Shown here: positions 49,066-60,929 of the stretch, in pieces
Layout of the letters: every line of letters starts with the position of its first letter
Numbering within the stretch: position 1 is the stretch's first letter
NCBI GenBank assembly: GCA_964017045.1
Contig: OZ024808.1
Coordinates: forward strand, 21,073,284-21,137,283
Source of the DNA: Omphiscola glabra
Lineage: Eukaryota > Mollusca > Gastropoda > Lymnaeidae
Length of the DNA stretch: 64,000 bases
Reading direction: 5' to 3'
Notes under the pieces: generated by a model
Databases searched by the model: none
What the model saw: the letters and a program-made list of their open reading frames with translations, nothing else
Told to the model about the DNA's origin: nothing
Translations under genes and position numbers: made by a program

Positions 49066-49898
49066 ACAAGGGTCACAACCCTCCTCGTACGTTACGGTCA
49101 TCATATGACCAACACCCTCTGATCCAGCCTTGGACTTGACTTCCCTCCATACGGATAGATAAGAAAATATAGTGTATGGGATTTTAGTCACACGACTGAT
49201 ATCACAGGTGACTGTGAAGGTTTCTCCTTCTTCGATCTCGGTCTTGTCGAGTATGGGGTTGAGACCCGTAGCTGGAAAAGAAAGCATTTAAAAAATCTTA
49301 ATTCTCAAGTTATTACATATTACGAATCAAAAACTTCAGCAACACAAACTAATGCTAAAAGTGTGTGGTATTGTGACAGAATCTTTAATTACCCGCCCTG
49401 ATCAAACTGTCTAGATTGTGATATAAACTGTAATAACCCACACTGATAAAATTGTCTAGATTGTAATAGAAGCTATAATAACACACTCTAATGAAATTAT
49501 CTAGATTTTGATATAAGCTATAATAACTCACCCTGATAAAATAGTCAACGGTTGTAATAGGTGTTATAATACCCCATACTGATAAAATTGTCAATAATTG
49601 TAACAGAAGATATAATAACCCAACTTGATAAAATTGTGTAGATTGTAATAGAAGCTATATTAACCGACCAGGATAAAATTGTCTAGATTGTAATAGAAGT
49701 TACAATAACCCACTCAGAAAAAAATTGTCATCATTGTGATAGAAGCTATAAAACCCGCTTGGATAAAATTGTCTACAATTGTAATATGAGCAATAATAAC
49801 CCGACCTACAAAATTTCCCATGATTGTAATAGAAGCTATAATAACACATTCTGACCAAATTGTGTTGATTCTAACAAAAATTATAATAACCCACATTG

Positions 49899-49934
<36 letters not shown>

Positions 49935-50558
49935 AATGAGCTATGCTGACATAACGCCAAAGAATAGAATTTTTTTTAGATACGTTCAGATTCTTAAAAA
50001 CAATAATAGTTATTTTCAGTTATATTACGGAAATCTAATAAATTTAAATGCCCACAAAATAGTATATATTCGCTTTTATTTTAGCAAAAGTTTAAGTATT
50101 ATTATTATAAATTACAAATACATTTAAAGAAACAACTAAGGAACTATCTTAAGGATTTTACATGCGTTTAAAAGTTATGATAAAAATTAAATTTAAAAAA
50201 ATATGATCAAAGAATTACACAGTAATCACATTTATTGGGAAAACCTAAACATCAGTTTTTGTTATGGCGTTCTTTAGTGCGTTTTCAATATTGCGAAAAA
50301 AAAATTAAAATAGTTATTTCTAAATAATCACGCAAATGACGTCATAGTGCGTATTGCCTATTAAGCCAAAGCTAAAAATTATCTAATTTAATAAAAGAGC
50401 GTGACAAAACTGATAATATATATTTCCTTTCTTAAAAGTAACATTAATAAATAGAATGGATTGCTTTTTAAATAGCTAAACTTAAACTCAAATTTATCTA
50501 CCTCTCTTTCTATCTATCTATCTATCTATCTATCTATATATCTATCTATCTATATATA

Positions 50559-50609
<51 letters not shown>

Positions 50610-53600
50610 ATATCTATCTATCTATATATCTATCCATCCATCCATCCACCCATCTATCTATCTACCTATCTATCTATCGATCGATCTATCTATCAATCTA
50701 TCTATATATCTATCTAATAAAATCGTAAAACATCTCTATTTTCAAAATTAAATTTTAAGTTTTGTAAAATGATTGGGTTTTGTTATTCATGGGTATGTAA
50801 ATGTAGTTACATTTTCCTAACATCCTTGATTATCTTAACTGGTTTGCATGTGTTCATTTGTAAAATGAGAATATATCATCTATTATTCACCACTGTATGT
50901 CATTGGATTGAAAGATATTGTGAGCCAAGTATAAATGTATATGCACTATTTCCTACCCCCCAATATATATGTGCCTAAGACGTTTAATTATTTATTCTGA
51001 GTCTTATCTTGTTTTAAATTGGGCAAAATTAATATATCGTATTACCCCCCCTCCCCCCAGAACTTTTTGAAATTGAATTAAATCATCCACAGGATTGTAA
51101 CCCCATTACCTAAGGAAAAATAACTTTTTCGCATTTCATTTGCTTTGTTCTTATTTGGATGAATGTAAGTGCAATTGTAAATGCTATTTGGCTAGGTATT
51201 TTTGCTACATTCATTGAATAAAACGGCATTTTTTTATTAAAATTATTTTAAACGTTTTTACTATTTAATTAATTTTTTTAAAATGTTTTTGGGAAAAAAA
51301 AGTAAAAATTTAATAAATGTTAAAAAATATAAAGCTAAATTTGTATTTAATCATAGCAATTTAAAAAGCAATCAAGTCTAGTTATCTATTTTACTTTTAA
51401 GAATTGGAAAGTACATTATCAGTTTGTTCATGTTTTTTAATAATCAGAGTACTTTTGGATTTTGCTAAATAGGCAATTATTAGTATGGCGTCATTTACGT
51501 GATTATTTAGAACAAATAAATTGTATTTTTATTTCGCAATATTAACAACGCACTAAAAACGCATTAAAAACAATTAATGTTTGAGCAATTCTTTTGTCAC
51601 AATTTTTTTTACTAATTTTTTTTTCATAACTCTCAAACGCAAATAAAATGCTTAAGATAGTTCCTTAGTCGTTGCTTTAATTGTATTTATAATTTATAAT
51701 AACAATACTTTTACTAAAATAAAAGCAGATACATAATATATTTTTGCCCATTTAAATTTATTCGATATCCGTAAAATAATAGAAAATAAATATGATTGTT
51801 TTTAAGAATCCAAACGTATCTAAAAAATTTTTGGTCTTCAGTGTTACTGTCATCATATATCATTCTTATATATGTAATTATGTATACATTTTTTAGAAGC
51901 CATAAAATCCCAACCTGATAAAATTGTCCACGATTGTAATAGAGCAATAATAACCCACTGTGATAAAATTGTCTAGAGCGTGATTGAAGTTATAATAACA
52001 CATCCTTATAAATTTGTGAAAGATTGTAATCGATTCTATAATAACCCAACCTGATAAACTTGTACATGACTGTAATAACAACCAATTCTGATAAATTTGT
52101 CTATGATCGTTATAGAAGCTATAAAACACACCCTCATGAAATTGTCCATGATTTTAATCGAAGGTTTAAAAACCTACATTTATAAAAATGTGTAGTTTTT
52201 AATAGAATATATAGAAACAACAATGAATCAAATAGACATTATTGTAATAGAAGCTTTAAAACCCGCCCGAATTAAATTGTTTAGATTGTAATAGAAGCTA
52301 TATAAACCCACCCTGATAAAAAATGTTTAAATTATAATAGAAGCTATAATAACCCATCCTGATAAAATGTCCATAATTGTAATAGAAGCTATATTATACA
52401 GCCCGAAAACAATTGTGTAAATTGTAATAATGGCTATAATAAGCCACCAGAATTAAATGGTGTAGATTTAAATAGAAGTTATAATAACCCACCTTGATAA
52501 AATTGTCCATGATTGGATAGAAGCTATAATGACCAACCCTGATAAAATACTCCAAGGTTGTAAATGAAGCTATAATAACCAAGTCTTAAAAAATGTAACC
52601 TAATTGTAATAGAAACTATAATACTCAACATAATAAAATTGTCCATCATTGTAATAGTATCTAATTATAACACACTCTGATAAATTGTCTAGATTGTGAT
52701 TGAAGATATAATAACCCCACCTGATGAAATTGAACATGATTGTAATAGAAGGTATAACAACCTACGGTTATAAAATTGTGTAGAATGTAAAAGAAGTTAT
52801 AACAAACGAACAATAATTAAAATATCAAACATTGTAAGAGAAGCTATAATAATCCACCATGATAAATTTGTCCACGATTGTAATGAAAGCTAAAATAAAC
52901 TCAATGTTGAAATTGTCCATGGTTGGTTAGGAGCTGTAATTACCCGCCCTGTTAAAATTGTCTAGATAGTGGTAGAAGATATAATAACAAACGTTCTACA
53001 TTTTAATAGAAGCTATAAAAAAACCTGATTGATAAAATTGTCTAGATTGTAGTAGAAGATATAAAAACAAAATTTTGATAAAACTGTCTACATTGTAAGA
53101 ATAGCTATAATAACCCACCTACATTTTAATAGAAGCTATAATAACCTACCCTGATAAAATAGTCTAAATAATGATACTACCTGTATTTACCAATCCTGAT
53201 AAAATAGCATACATTGCGATAGAGATTTGCATTCTTGTATTACTGTTATTAATTGATAATACATTGCATATCTTAACTCTGATATTCTGATAAAATACTT
53301 AAAATATTGTTTTTATAATTGTATAATTTCGTTGGTTGGTTGGGTTATTACAAAAATTTTAATTTTTCCATTTTTGAAAAATGGATTATTTCACGACGGC
53401 ATGGTGTTTTATTCGTTTTCTTGACATTCTTTTTGTGGAACTGAAATAAATCGTATACAAGTGCATTCTATGAAAACTTACAGTTTCATGGAATACACTT
53501 TTACACACTTTATTTCAGGTTCCAACGAAAAGAATATCCACCAAAAATTAATGAAACACAGTCTGGTCAAACTCTAAAATCTTTTCATAAAATGGCGGAG

Positions 53601-54331
53601 CACATTAACATATTAATAGGCCAACCAATTAAATTTTTAAAATTATAATTAATCAACCAATATAAATTAGCCACCTTCTTATTAATGAAATGGACTACGA
53701 TTAGTCGATTGTTTTGTCACGTGATACGTGTAAAAACAAGTAATACTTCCGGTAGTCTGTCTGCAACACACTAGTCGCTCACAAATTTTTCTTCAAACAA
53801 CTTTCTTCCTTTAATCCTAACTGAATTATAATTATTGTCACATTTAATGAATGTCATTTAAAGAAACGCGTGTATTCAAGAATATTTTGAAAAGTAAAAT
53901 TTTAATAAACACTGGGGAAGCGCTGATGGAGAAAAAAATTTTGCTTTAGAATTAATGATAATGGCAATGGCTGATCAGCTGTTTATCTGTTGTTATGTGT
54001 TGTTATGTGTAGCAGAAAGCCTACTAATGGCTGGTACGTATCACGTGACAAAACAAGGAAGTGACTAATCGTAGTCCATTGTAACTCTGTTAACAAAAAC
54101 AAATAAAGGGAAGTGACTCCCAATAAACACGCATATGAAATGAGGTACGATCTATTAGAATTAGCTTTTTATTGTTGTCTTCCTCATTGGGGCATTTAGC
54201 GTGGCTCACAGGGGACACCGGTTAGGGATAAAGTCATTTAATTTTAAACGTCTTAAAATAAAGATTTACTCACCCATTCCTATTACCGTTATGTAAGATA
54301 ACAAAAGGCATGCATTTAGTGATAAACCCAT
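49066..54331 (-). CDS. Secreted Ig-domain protein, first two exons (FREP/VIgL-like), partial
   Basis: Exon 1, 54331..54274 on the minus strand, encodes a 19-residue hydrophobic signal-peptide-like start, MGLSLNACLLLSYITVIGM, and ends at a GTGAGT donor one base into a codon. Exon 2, 49271..49066, starts after a pyrimidine-rich CAG acceptor with the two bases that complete that codon (Ala20). It encodes an Ig-like domain: strand-B Cys42 in GETFTVTCDI, Trp61 in SYLSVWREV and Cys85/Cys88 in YEEGCDPC before a GTAAGT donor. This arrangement fits the start of gastropod fibrinogen-related or VIgL immune proteins, which are secreted. The intron is about 5 kb, full of minisatellite and a fold-back element. 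No downstream exons were found, so it may be partial or broken. Linking the two exons is inference from phase compatibility. Confidence 0.6.
49385..49898. repeat. About 45-bp minisatellite, left part (intron of Ig gene)
   Basis: About eleven degenerate units of 'gataaaattgtctagattgt' plus 'aatagaagctataataaccc'. It ends at a TA microsatellite where the fold-back element begins. The same unit continues at 51895..53170. Confidence 0.9.
49933..51890. mobile_element. Fold-back element with about 0.5-kb inverted arms
   Basis: The left arm (about 49933-50470) and the right arm (about 51340-51890) are diverged reverse complements. 'tagatacgtt', 'attcttaaaaacaat', 'aactaaggaactatctta' and 'aaataatcacg' appear on the left, and their complements in mirrored order on the right. 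The centre holds a TCTA microsatellite and a stretch shared with 32632..33780. The element interrupts a minisatellite. No open frame of note. It could be a real fold-back transposon or two inverted copies of one repeat. Confidence 0.75.
50505..50720. repeat. (TCTA)n microsatellite with CCAT interruption
   Basis: About 215 bp of TCTA/TATC tetranucleotides with a short CCAT/CCAC patch near 50635-50652, lying in the centre of the fold-back element. Confidence 0.95.
51895..53170. repeat. About 45-bp minisatellite, right part (intron of Ig gene)
   Basis: About 28 degenerate units of the same 'aatagaagctataataaccc' and 'gataaaattgtctagattgt' repeat seen at 49385..49898. Divergence among units is high, so the array is old. 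Confidence 0.9.
53171..53688. other. Intron sequence, nothing recognised
   Basis: AT-rich sequence between the minisatellite and the 392-bp inverted-repeat element. A local palindrome around 'cattctatgaaaac...catggaatac' is present near 53460-53500. Confidence 0.45.
53689..54080. mobile_element. 392-bp MITE-like element with 40-bp inverted termini
   Basis: The left end, AATGGACTACGATTAGTC, and the right end, GACTAATCGTAGTCCATT, are exact complements. The match continues inward, after a small indel, through 'ttgttttgtcacgtgatacg'. Both arms carry a CACGTG core. No coding capacity and no clear target duplication. It lies about 190 bp from the first exon of the Ig gene, in its first intron. Confidence 0.75.
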
Positions 54332-54612
54332 GTCGATACATTTGGCAATGGCGGATATTGTAAACAAGGGAAATTGAATAGTGCGTGCATTTTTACTTTG
54401 TTGCTAAAAAAAAAAGAAAAGAAATTACGTCATGAATCTGCGTGTAGTCAAAAGTGGTTAAGTATTTGCATTAAGATTGTATTAGAGTTAATAGTGTTTC
54501 TATAATCTTTATAAGCCCTTATTCCACACTCTCTCTAAGTCTCTCTCTCTCTCTTTATGTAAGTTTTTCGCTCGTGTCACACACACTCTCTCTTTCTTTC
54601 TCTCCCTCTCTC

Positions 54613-54648
<36 letters not shown>

Positions 54649-55009
54649 TATATATATATATCAATCTATCACTATGTAACTCTCTTATTTGCTGTTTCTC
54701 TGTCACTCTCTTACTCTCTCTCTCCAATTATCTCTCTCTATTAATAAATGTCACTCTCTATGTCAATCTGTCTCTGTCAACTCTCTCCTTCTTTATCCCT
54801 CTATCACTTTCCAAATGTCACTCTCTATGTCAATCTTTCTCAGTCAAATCCCTCACTCTTTCTCCCTCTTCTTCTAATCTTTCGTACAATATTTTAATCT
54901 CTCCCCAATTCACACTCTGGTTCCAGCAGGAAACATTGCTGAATCCATGTAGATTAAATAGACACGAACAATCTGTGTCAATATAAAAATATATATTAAT
55001 CTTTATTAA
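54332..55009. other. Upstream of Ig gene: CT-rich and TA microsatellites
   Basis: About 54530-54610 and 54690-54890 are CT-rich (tctctctc and variants), and 54617-54660 is a TA run. Open frames here are repeat artefacts. Promoter elements for the Ig gene are not identifiable. Confidence 0.6.
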
Positions 55010-55540
55010 TAATTTTTAATTTTACAATACACATAAGTAAACGTTTCGGCACATGCCTTCATCAGTACAACAAGACATATAAATAAGTATAAAACAAATT
55101 TACATATATATACAGAAATATCCCACCTAAAAAAGAAAGAGAGATGAAAACCAGACAGAAACAAAGTAAAGAAGAATGGAAAGAAAGTGACTTGAAGTAA
55201 AATGTAAAAACCAAATCAGGAAAAAGACATGGCAGTTACGTAAAATTGTGGATTTGGTTTATCCCGCATGGAGTTAACGTACCAAAATCTTGTTATTAAT
55301 TTGTTCTCCATATAGATCCTATCTGATGTGTTACTAGTATACAGTATACCAGTAACTGCGATGTCTAAAATGCCATCATTTTTGGTGCTATTGAAATGTT
55401 TGGAAACCAGACAGAGAGCCTGTTTATTTATGTTATAGAGGTGTTCTCCAAATCGGTCTCCAAAACGACGACCTGTCTCACCTACGTATAATATACCACA
55501 CTTTTTGCAAAGGATGGTGTAAAGGGCGAAAGAGACATAA
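55010..55540 (-). mobile_element. Penelope-like element, 3' end with GIY-YIG domain
   Basis: On the minus strand a frame runs from about 55540 to a TGA at 55216..55218. It reads TILCKKCGILYVGETGRR, then FGDRFGEHL, HFNSTKNDG, and MENKLITRF with a conserved Glu. This is the Cys-pair plus GIY-YIG-type endonuclease found at the C-terminus of Penelope-like retroelements. The sequence after the stop includes 'ctgatgaaggcatgtgccga', also typical of the 3' region of such elements. The reverse transcriptase part is absent, so this is a 5'-truncated copy. The domain itself shows no visible break. Confidence 0.82.
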
Positions 55541-56724
55541 TCTTGACATTAACATAAAATACCTTTATATAATAATTGTATAACAACAACAAAAAAACAA
55601 ATGTATATTCACCCACCAACCCCAGAACTTTTACATGTCATGCCATGGACGGCAGCCAGCAGAATCGTTTATCGGTCAGATGGGGGCAATCAGTCCGGGT
55701 AGTAGAGTTTAAAGATATGCGTTTTAAGTGCAGTTTCGAAAGCCTGGTGGTTGGGATATTGCGGATGTGTAGTTGCAGAGAATTCCATTATTTGGGGGAG
55801 CAGAAATAGAAAGATCGTTTACCATATGTTTTAGTGCGTGTCTTGGGAGCGGACAGAATACGCGTGTCTGCAGAGGAGTAAAGCTGTCGAAGGGGTAAAT
55901 AGACAGAAAGAAGTACGGTTAGATAGGAAGGGCAGGAATCCGAGAAAAAGTTGTTACAGAGAACAGACAGCTTGTAATCAATGCGCGCTTGTATCGGGAG
56001 CCAATAAAGTGAGTGGAGTGACGTAATGACGTTGTTTTGCCTTTAGAAGTAGCCTAGCAGATGAGTTTTGAATCTTTTGTAGTTTTTCACTGTGTCCGAT
56101 GGTACGTTGTCTAGAGGTCGGTCCCCTGCGTATGGCCACAGAACACATGTGTCTAGAACAACTTTTCTTTCAAGCCCCTAAAGAGCTGATGTATTGAATG
56201 TATCAAACAAACGGTGCAAAGATTGAGATTCTTAGTATTTATTTGCTTCATATGCATGACAGTGGAAAATGCATAAGAAATAATCATTAGTTTTCATAAT
56301 AAATGGGACGTGTCCCGAAGTCCTCATATACTATGACCAAATATAGTTACATAACTCTTTTCGGAACTTGTAAAAAAAAATCCTCTTCCATCCACAGAAA
56401 TGTAACTCTCTCTACCACAAAAAGTACACACGTGGGGTTTTTTTTCCCCCCGACACGCCAATACGGTCATACATGACTGAGGAAACTCGTGGGAAATACA
56501 GGAAATTCCACGAGCGCTCTCTTACCCTCATCCACACATATGCAGAAAATATCATGACACGATTTGACCGTGACACTGTACAGCATGTGGAGCAAACCGA
56601 ATGGTTAACATAAACATATCTTAAAATGAATTTAAATATCTGTCCCATAAAAAGAATGTGAAACAATGAAATATCAAGGTGTTAAGTATGTGGAAGAAGT
56701 CCTGCGGAGACGACATTTATTACA
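55541..56724. other. Intergenic sequence, possible unrecognised repeat
   Basis: About 55580-56150 is less AT-rich than its surroundings and may be an old retroelement piece, but I cannot name a domain in any frame. The rest is ordinary AT-rich sequence. Confidence 0.4.
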
Positions 56725-57222
56725 TTGTTAGGACTAGAGCAGTTAATGAATGGGACTAGAGCAGTTAACGAGGGGGCGTAGATCAGTTAAAGAAGGGGAC
56801 TAGAGCAGCTAATAAAGGAGAGTAGAGCAGTTAATGAATTGGACTAGATGTGTTAACCCTATTGACTGGATCAGTTAATGAAGGGGGCTAGAGCAGTTTA
56901 TGAAGGGGACTAGAGCAGTTAATGAATGGGACGAGAGCATTTTAACGAGGGGGCGTAGATCAGTTAAAGAATTTGACTAGAACAATTAATGAAGGAGAGT
57001 AGAGCTGTCAATGAAGGGGAATAGAGCAGTTAATGAAGGGGACTAGAGCAGTTAATGAAGGGGACTAGAGCAGTTAATGAAGGGGACTAGAGCAGTTAAT
57101 GAAAATGGGGGACTAGAGCAGTTAATGAAGGGGACTAGAGCAGTTAATGAAAATGGGGGACTAGAGCAGTTAATGAAGGGGACTAGAGCAGTTAATGAAG
57201 GGGACTAGAGCAGTTATCAAAA
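56725..57222. repeat. 23-bp minisatellite 'gactagagcagttaatgaag'
   Basis: About twenty copies. The left half is diverged ('gcgtagatcagttaaaga' variants) and the right half nearly homogeneous, with two longer units containing 'gaaaatggg'. Confidence 0.95.
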
Positions 57223-57524
57223 TGGATTTGCAATATTGTGGCTTAAGCGGGGAGAAACGACTCCTGTCAGACACACTGTCAATGACGTGTACAAACTATG
57301 CCTGCTTCTACTGATGAAACTTCACCGACCAATAACTCATGTATAAGTCATCAGCCAACTTACGGGGCAAAGTTGACACGCCCAATGTGACGTAGAAAAA
57401 TCGCAGCTTCGTATAATAATAAATTATTTGGCTTGATTAGTTGTCACGCATTGCTGCCGCCGAGGTTTGGCTGGCTTTATCCAGTAAACAATAAAAGTCA
57501 TCCAAAAATTACTTGGGCTAAAAA

Positions 57525-58262
57525 GCTGTTAGTTTTAGGCTAAAAAGCTGTTAGTTTTAGGCTAAAAGCTGTTAGTTTTAGGCTAAAATGTTGTTAGTTT
57601 TAGGCTAAAAGCTGTTAGTTTTAGGCTAAAAAGTTGTTAGTTTTAGGCTAAAAAGTTGTTAGTTTTAGGCTAAAAGTTGTTAGTTTTAGGCTAAGAGCGA
57701 TTCGTTTTAGGCTAAAAGTTGTTAGTTTTAGACTAAAAGCTGTTAGTTTTAGGCTAAAAAGTTGTTCGTTTTAGGCTAAAAAGTTGTTAGTTTTAGGCTA
57801 AAAAGCTGTTCGTTTTAGGCTAAAAAGCTGTTAGTTTTAGGCTAAAAAGCTGTTAGTTTTAGGCTAAAAAGCTGTTAGTTTTAGGCTAAAAAGCTGTTAG
57901 TTTTAGGCTAAAGAGCTGTTAGTTTTAGGCTAAAAAGCTGTTAGTTTTAGGCTAAAGAGCTGTTATTTTTAGGCTAAAAAGCTGTTAGTTTTAGGCTAAA
58001 AAGCTGTTAGTTTTAGGCTAAAGAGCAGTTAGTTTTAGGCTAAAAAGCTGTTAGTTTTAGGCTAAAGATCTGTTAGTTTAGCCTAAAAAGCTGTTAGTTT
58101 TAGGCTAAACAGCGGTTAGTTTTTATTTCTAAAAAGCTGTTAGTTTTAGGCTAGAAAGCTGTTAGTTTTAGGCTAAAAAGCTGTTAGTTTTAGACTAAAA
58201 AGCTGTTAGTTTTAGGCTAAAAAGCTGTTAGTTTTAGGCTAAAAAGCTGTTAGTTTTAGGGT
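57525..58262. repeat. 22-23-bp minisatellite 'ttaggctaaaaagctgttag'
   Basis: About 32 copies over 740 bp. Variants fall at the A-run length and at 'agct/agtt/agat'. There is no open frame of interest. Confidence 0.96.
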
Positions 58263-59548
58263 GCACTCTTAATTAAAAATAAAACAAAAATATTTTTTTT
58301 CAAACATTTTATTTCTTTGGGCTGCTCTTTATTTCACAGACGGCTTAGTCACGTGAGACATTTCATAATGAATCAGTTAAAAGTAGACAGAACTTCAATT
58401 ACATCACAACTGATAATTGTCTAGGTAGGTATGTAATGCCTGCAATGTTTTTTTTTCTGCAAAACTATTTTTCAATAGGCGCGCAAAATAAAAATTCCCA
58501 GAAGTTAGCACTAATTGATAATTGGGATTCTTCTAAATTGCGCTACTTGACTGCACGTTTTGTCAAGTAGCTTAGTGTAGATGTGAACCTCATCATTGCA
58601 GTCCCCTTTGTCTGGCAGGTATTTTCTAGTATTTCAATAGAAATGTATATGTTTGGGATATGTTATACAATTAAAATGTCCTACTTCAAATGAAAGTCTG
58701 TACCCTATTTTTGTATTTTTTTTTTTTTTTTTTTAAATTGAAACTCGCTTGGTTTAGGAGTGAAAGCTGTCTCTATTATTAAAAGGGGGTATAAAAAATT
58801 CACACAAAAATCATAACTTCGTTTCTATAAAATAGTAGCTAGAAAGATGCAATTGGTGTTCTTGCAAAGCTTATAGCCTGCCCTTTAAAGGATATATCAT
58901 TTATGGCAATATGACAATATTAAAAATTTCTGTCGTAGTACCTCATTATTGGTTAGTAGGCCTCCTAATGGCAAATCTTAGATGTATTAATTAGTCAAAT
59001 ATTGTTATTTATATGGTTCAAGAGTTAAATAGTAAAAGGGCAGTTTATCATCTTTTTGCTCTGTAGGATAGGATAATATTATTATTTTTTTTTAAATCTC
59101 AGTCTTAGCTCTGGATTTAAACTCAATCCCTTGAAAACTAATCTCATAGTTATAAAAACTCAATCCCTTGAAATCTCGGCACTCCTCAGAACGGCGGTCC
59201 CATATTATTTGTAAAGAAATAAAATTAAAAAATTTCGTTTGTACCTTATGGAACTACATTAAAAACGTCAGTGGCTACTATAACATTTATTTATTGTTTT
59301 CCAATTGTTTTGTCATGTATTTTCAGTGGTTTTAAATTGAAATTTTAATATAAGACATGTATTTACAAAGTCAGTCAAACGCTTAGGTTGTTTTGGTCTA
59401 TTGATCCGATTTTGTGGCCAGATTTTATTCCAGTCTCAGACCAAAAGCAATATTCATACGGTTAAAGTAATGTAAAAATAATAGACCATTATTAAGTCAG
59501 ATTCAGGGGCGTCTGCTTAAACTAGGGTGTATGACCGTGGTCCATACA
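58263..59548. other. AT-rich intergenic sequence, nothing recognised
   Basis: Contains a T tract near 58717-58734 and a short direct repeat 'aactcaatcccttgaaa' (about 59128 and 59159). No gene is seen. Confidence 0.5.
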
Positions 59549-60016
59549 GGGGCCATCCATAAATGACGTCACGCGTCTAGGGGGGGGGAGGGGGTCCGAT
59601 TTTTGTGACGATTTGTGACGAGGGGGAGGGGGGGACCCTCAAGCAATGTGACGTCACATGAAAAGTAGAATATTGTAGTAAATAAATGCACTTAATAACG
59701 CTAAATTACAGACATTTTTAACATATTCATATACACAACAACCATCATTTTATTTTTAAACTGCTATCACTGAGAGAATCAGTGCAGGTATGGGAGGTCC
59801 AAGCAGACTCAGATCATATTACAAGACGCCAAATAGGAGGAAACTCTGGGTGTAGTTGCAATGGCATCTGTGAGAATTTATGGCTAAAGACGGACACTGG
59901 AGTCATAGAATTCCCATTCCACGGCAACCACAGGAAGTGGGGTGGAAGGATAACAAATGGTTGACCGTAACAGGGTGGGGGAGAGAGGTGGTGGTATCTT
60001 AGTAAATGCTCTAGGG

Positions 60017-60929
60017 CAGGGATTCTTAACATTTTTTACAGGGCTACAGGCCCACTCCGTTTTAAACACACACCCCAACGTATAAGTTAAATTGTAATAA
60101 AATTAACAATAATTAAACAATTTAGTTATCTTAGTTTTATTTCTTTAATTAACTTTATAGACAATGGAAAAAATTACCATTAAAAGCAATGCGCCGACAA
60201 AATTCACAAGAAAAACATTTACTGCTGTAATCAAAATGCACACAAACTGATTAAAAAGAAAGCAGTAACAGTTAGCAATTGCAGCAATTACAATCAGTGG
60301 CGTAGCCAGGGTTGGTGTCACTCGGTCCGGTAAGCTCATAGTGTCACCCCCCTCCCCCACACACACACCATTTCCACGATGTAATTCTTCTTGTTAAACT
60401 TAGTCCACAGTATAACAAATACAAGAACAAAAAAAATTAATTGAAGGCCTTGGGGTAATTGTATTTAAGAACTGTGACATGTACTTAGAATCACTCATTG
60501 TTATCAAAGGATAGTTTTATTTCTCAGAATTTAGATGAATACCGGTATAGATTAATGTCACTTACAAAAGTTAACGAACACTCCATTCGGCGTTGAAACA
60601 TGGTCAAAACGACGTGTTTCTGACTTAATAATAAGGTAACCTAATTGCTGACGCATCAACTTTGAACTTTTAATTAAAAACGCATTTTTATTGGTTACAT
60701 GGGTGGAAAATGTACGCGTCATCTGTAAATGTAATCCTTTTGTGGATTTCGTTTAGACCGAGCAGTGTGTACTCTGGAAATACGCAATTTTTCAATTTGA
60801 TGTCACCCCCTGAGATGGTTTCACCCCCGTGCGGTCTGCACCCCTCTAGCTACGCCACTGAATGCACTTTTCTGGTCTACCACACCTCAGTGCTGGGGAG
60901 GTACTTTTACCACTGGATAAGAACCACTG
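60017..60929. mobile_element. Middle MITE, hAT-type ends
   Basis: It starts CAGGGATTCTTAAC and ends ATAAGAACCACTG, an imperfect inverted repeat of hAT style. The flanking octamers 'ctctaggg' and 'ttctagtg' agree at six of eight positions, consistent with a decayed 8-bp target duplication. It lies inside the 59549..61154 element and contains 60295..60860. Confidence 0.68.
60295..60860. mobile_element. Inner MITE with 'cagtggcgtagc' termini
   Basis: It starts CAGTGGCGTAGCCAGG and ends CTAGCTACGCCACTG. It is the same family as the 93-bp element at 29666..29758 but longer (566 bp). Its subterminal regions share 'gtcaccccc' type blocks. Confidence 0.78.

Noticed and set aside
54530..54890. Frames rich in Ser/Leu or Arg/Glu around the CT-rich region
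   Set aside because: Translations of (TC)n and (TA)n microsatellites.
59782..59964. 60-codon frame with Cys and Trp inside the outer MITE
   Set aside because: Short, no start context or domain, and embedded in mobile DNA. I could not support it as a gene.
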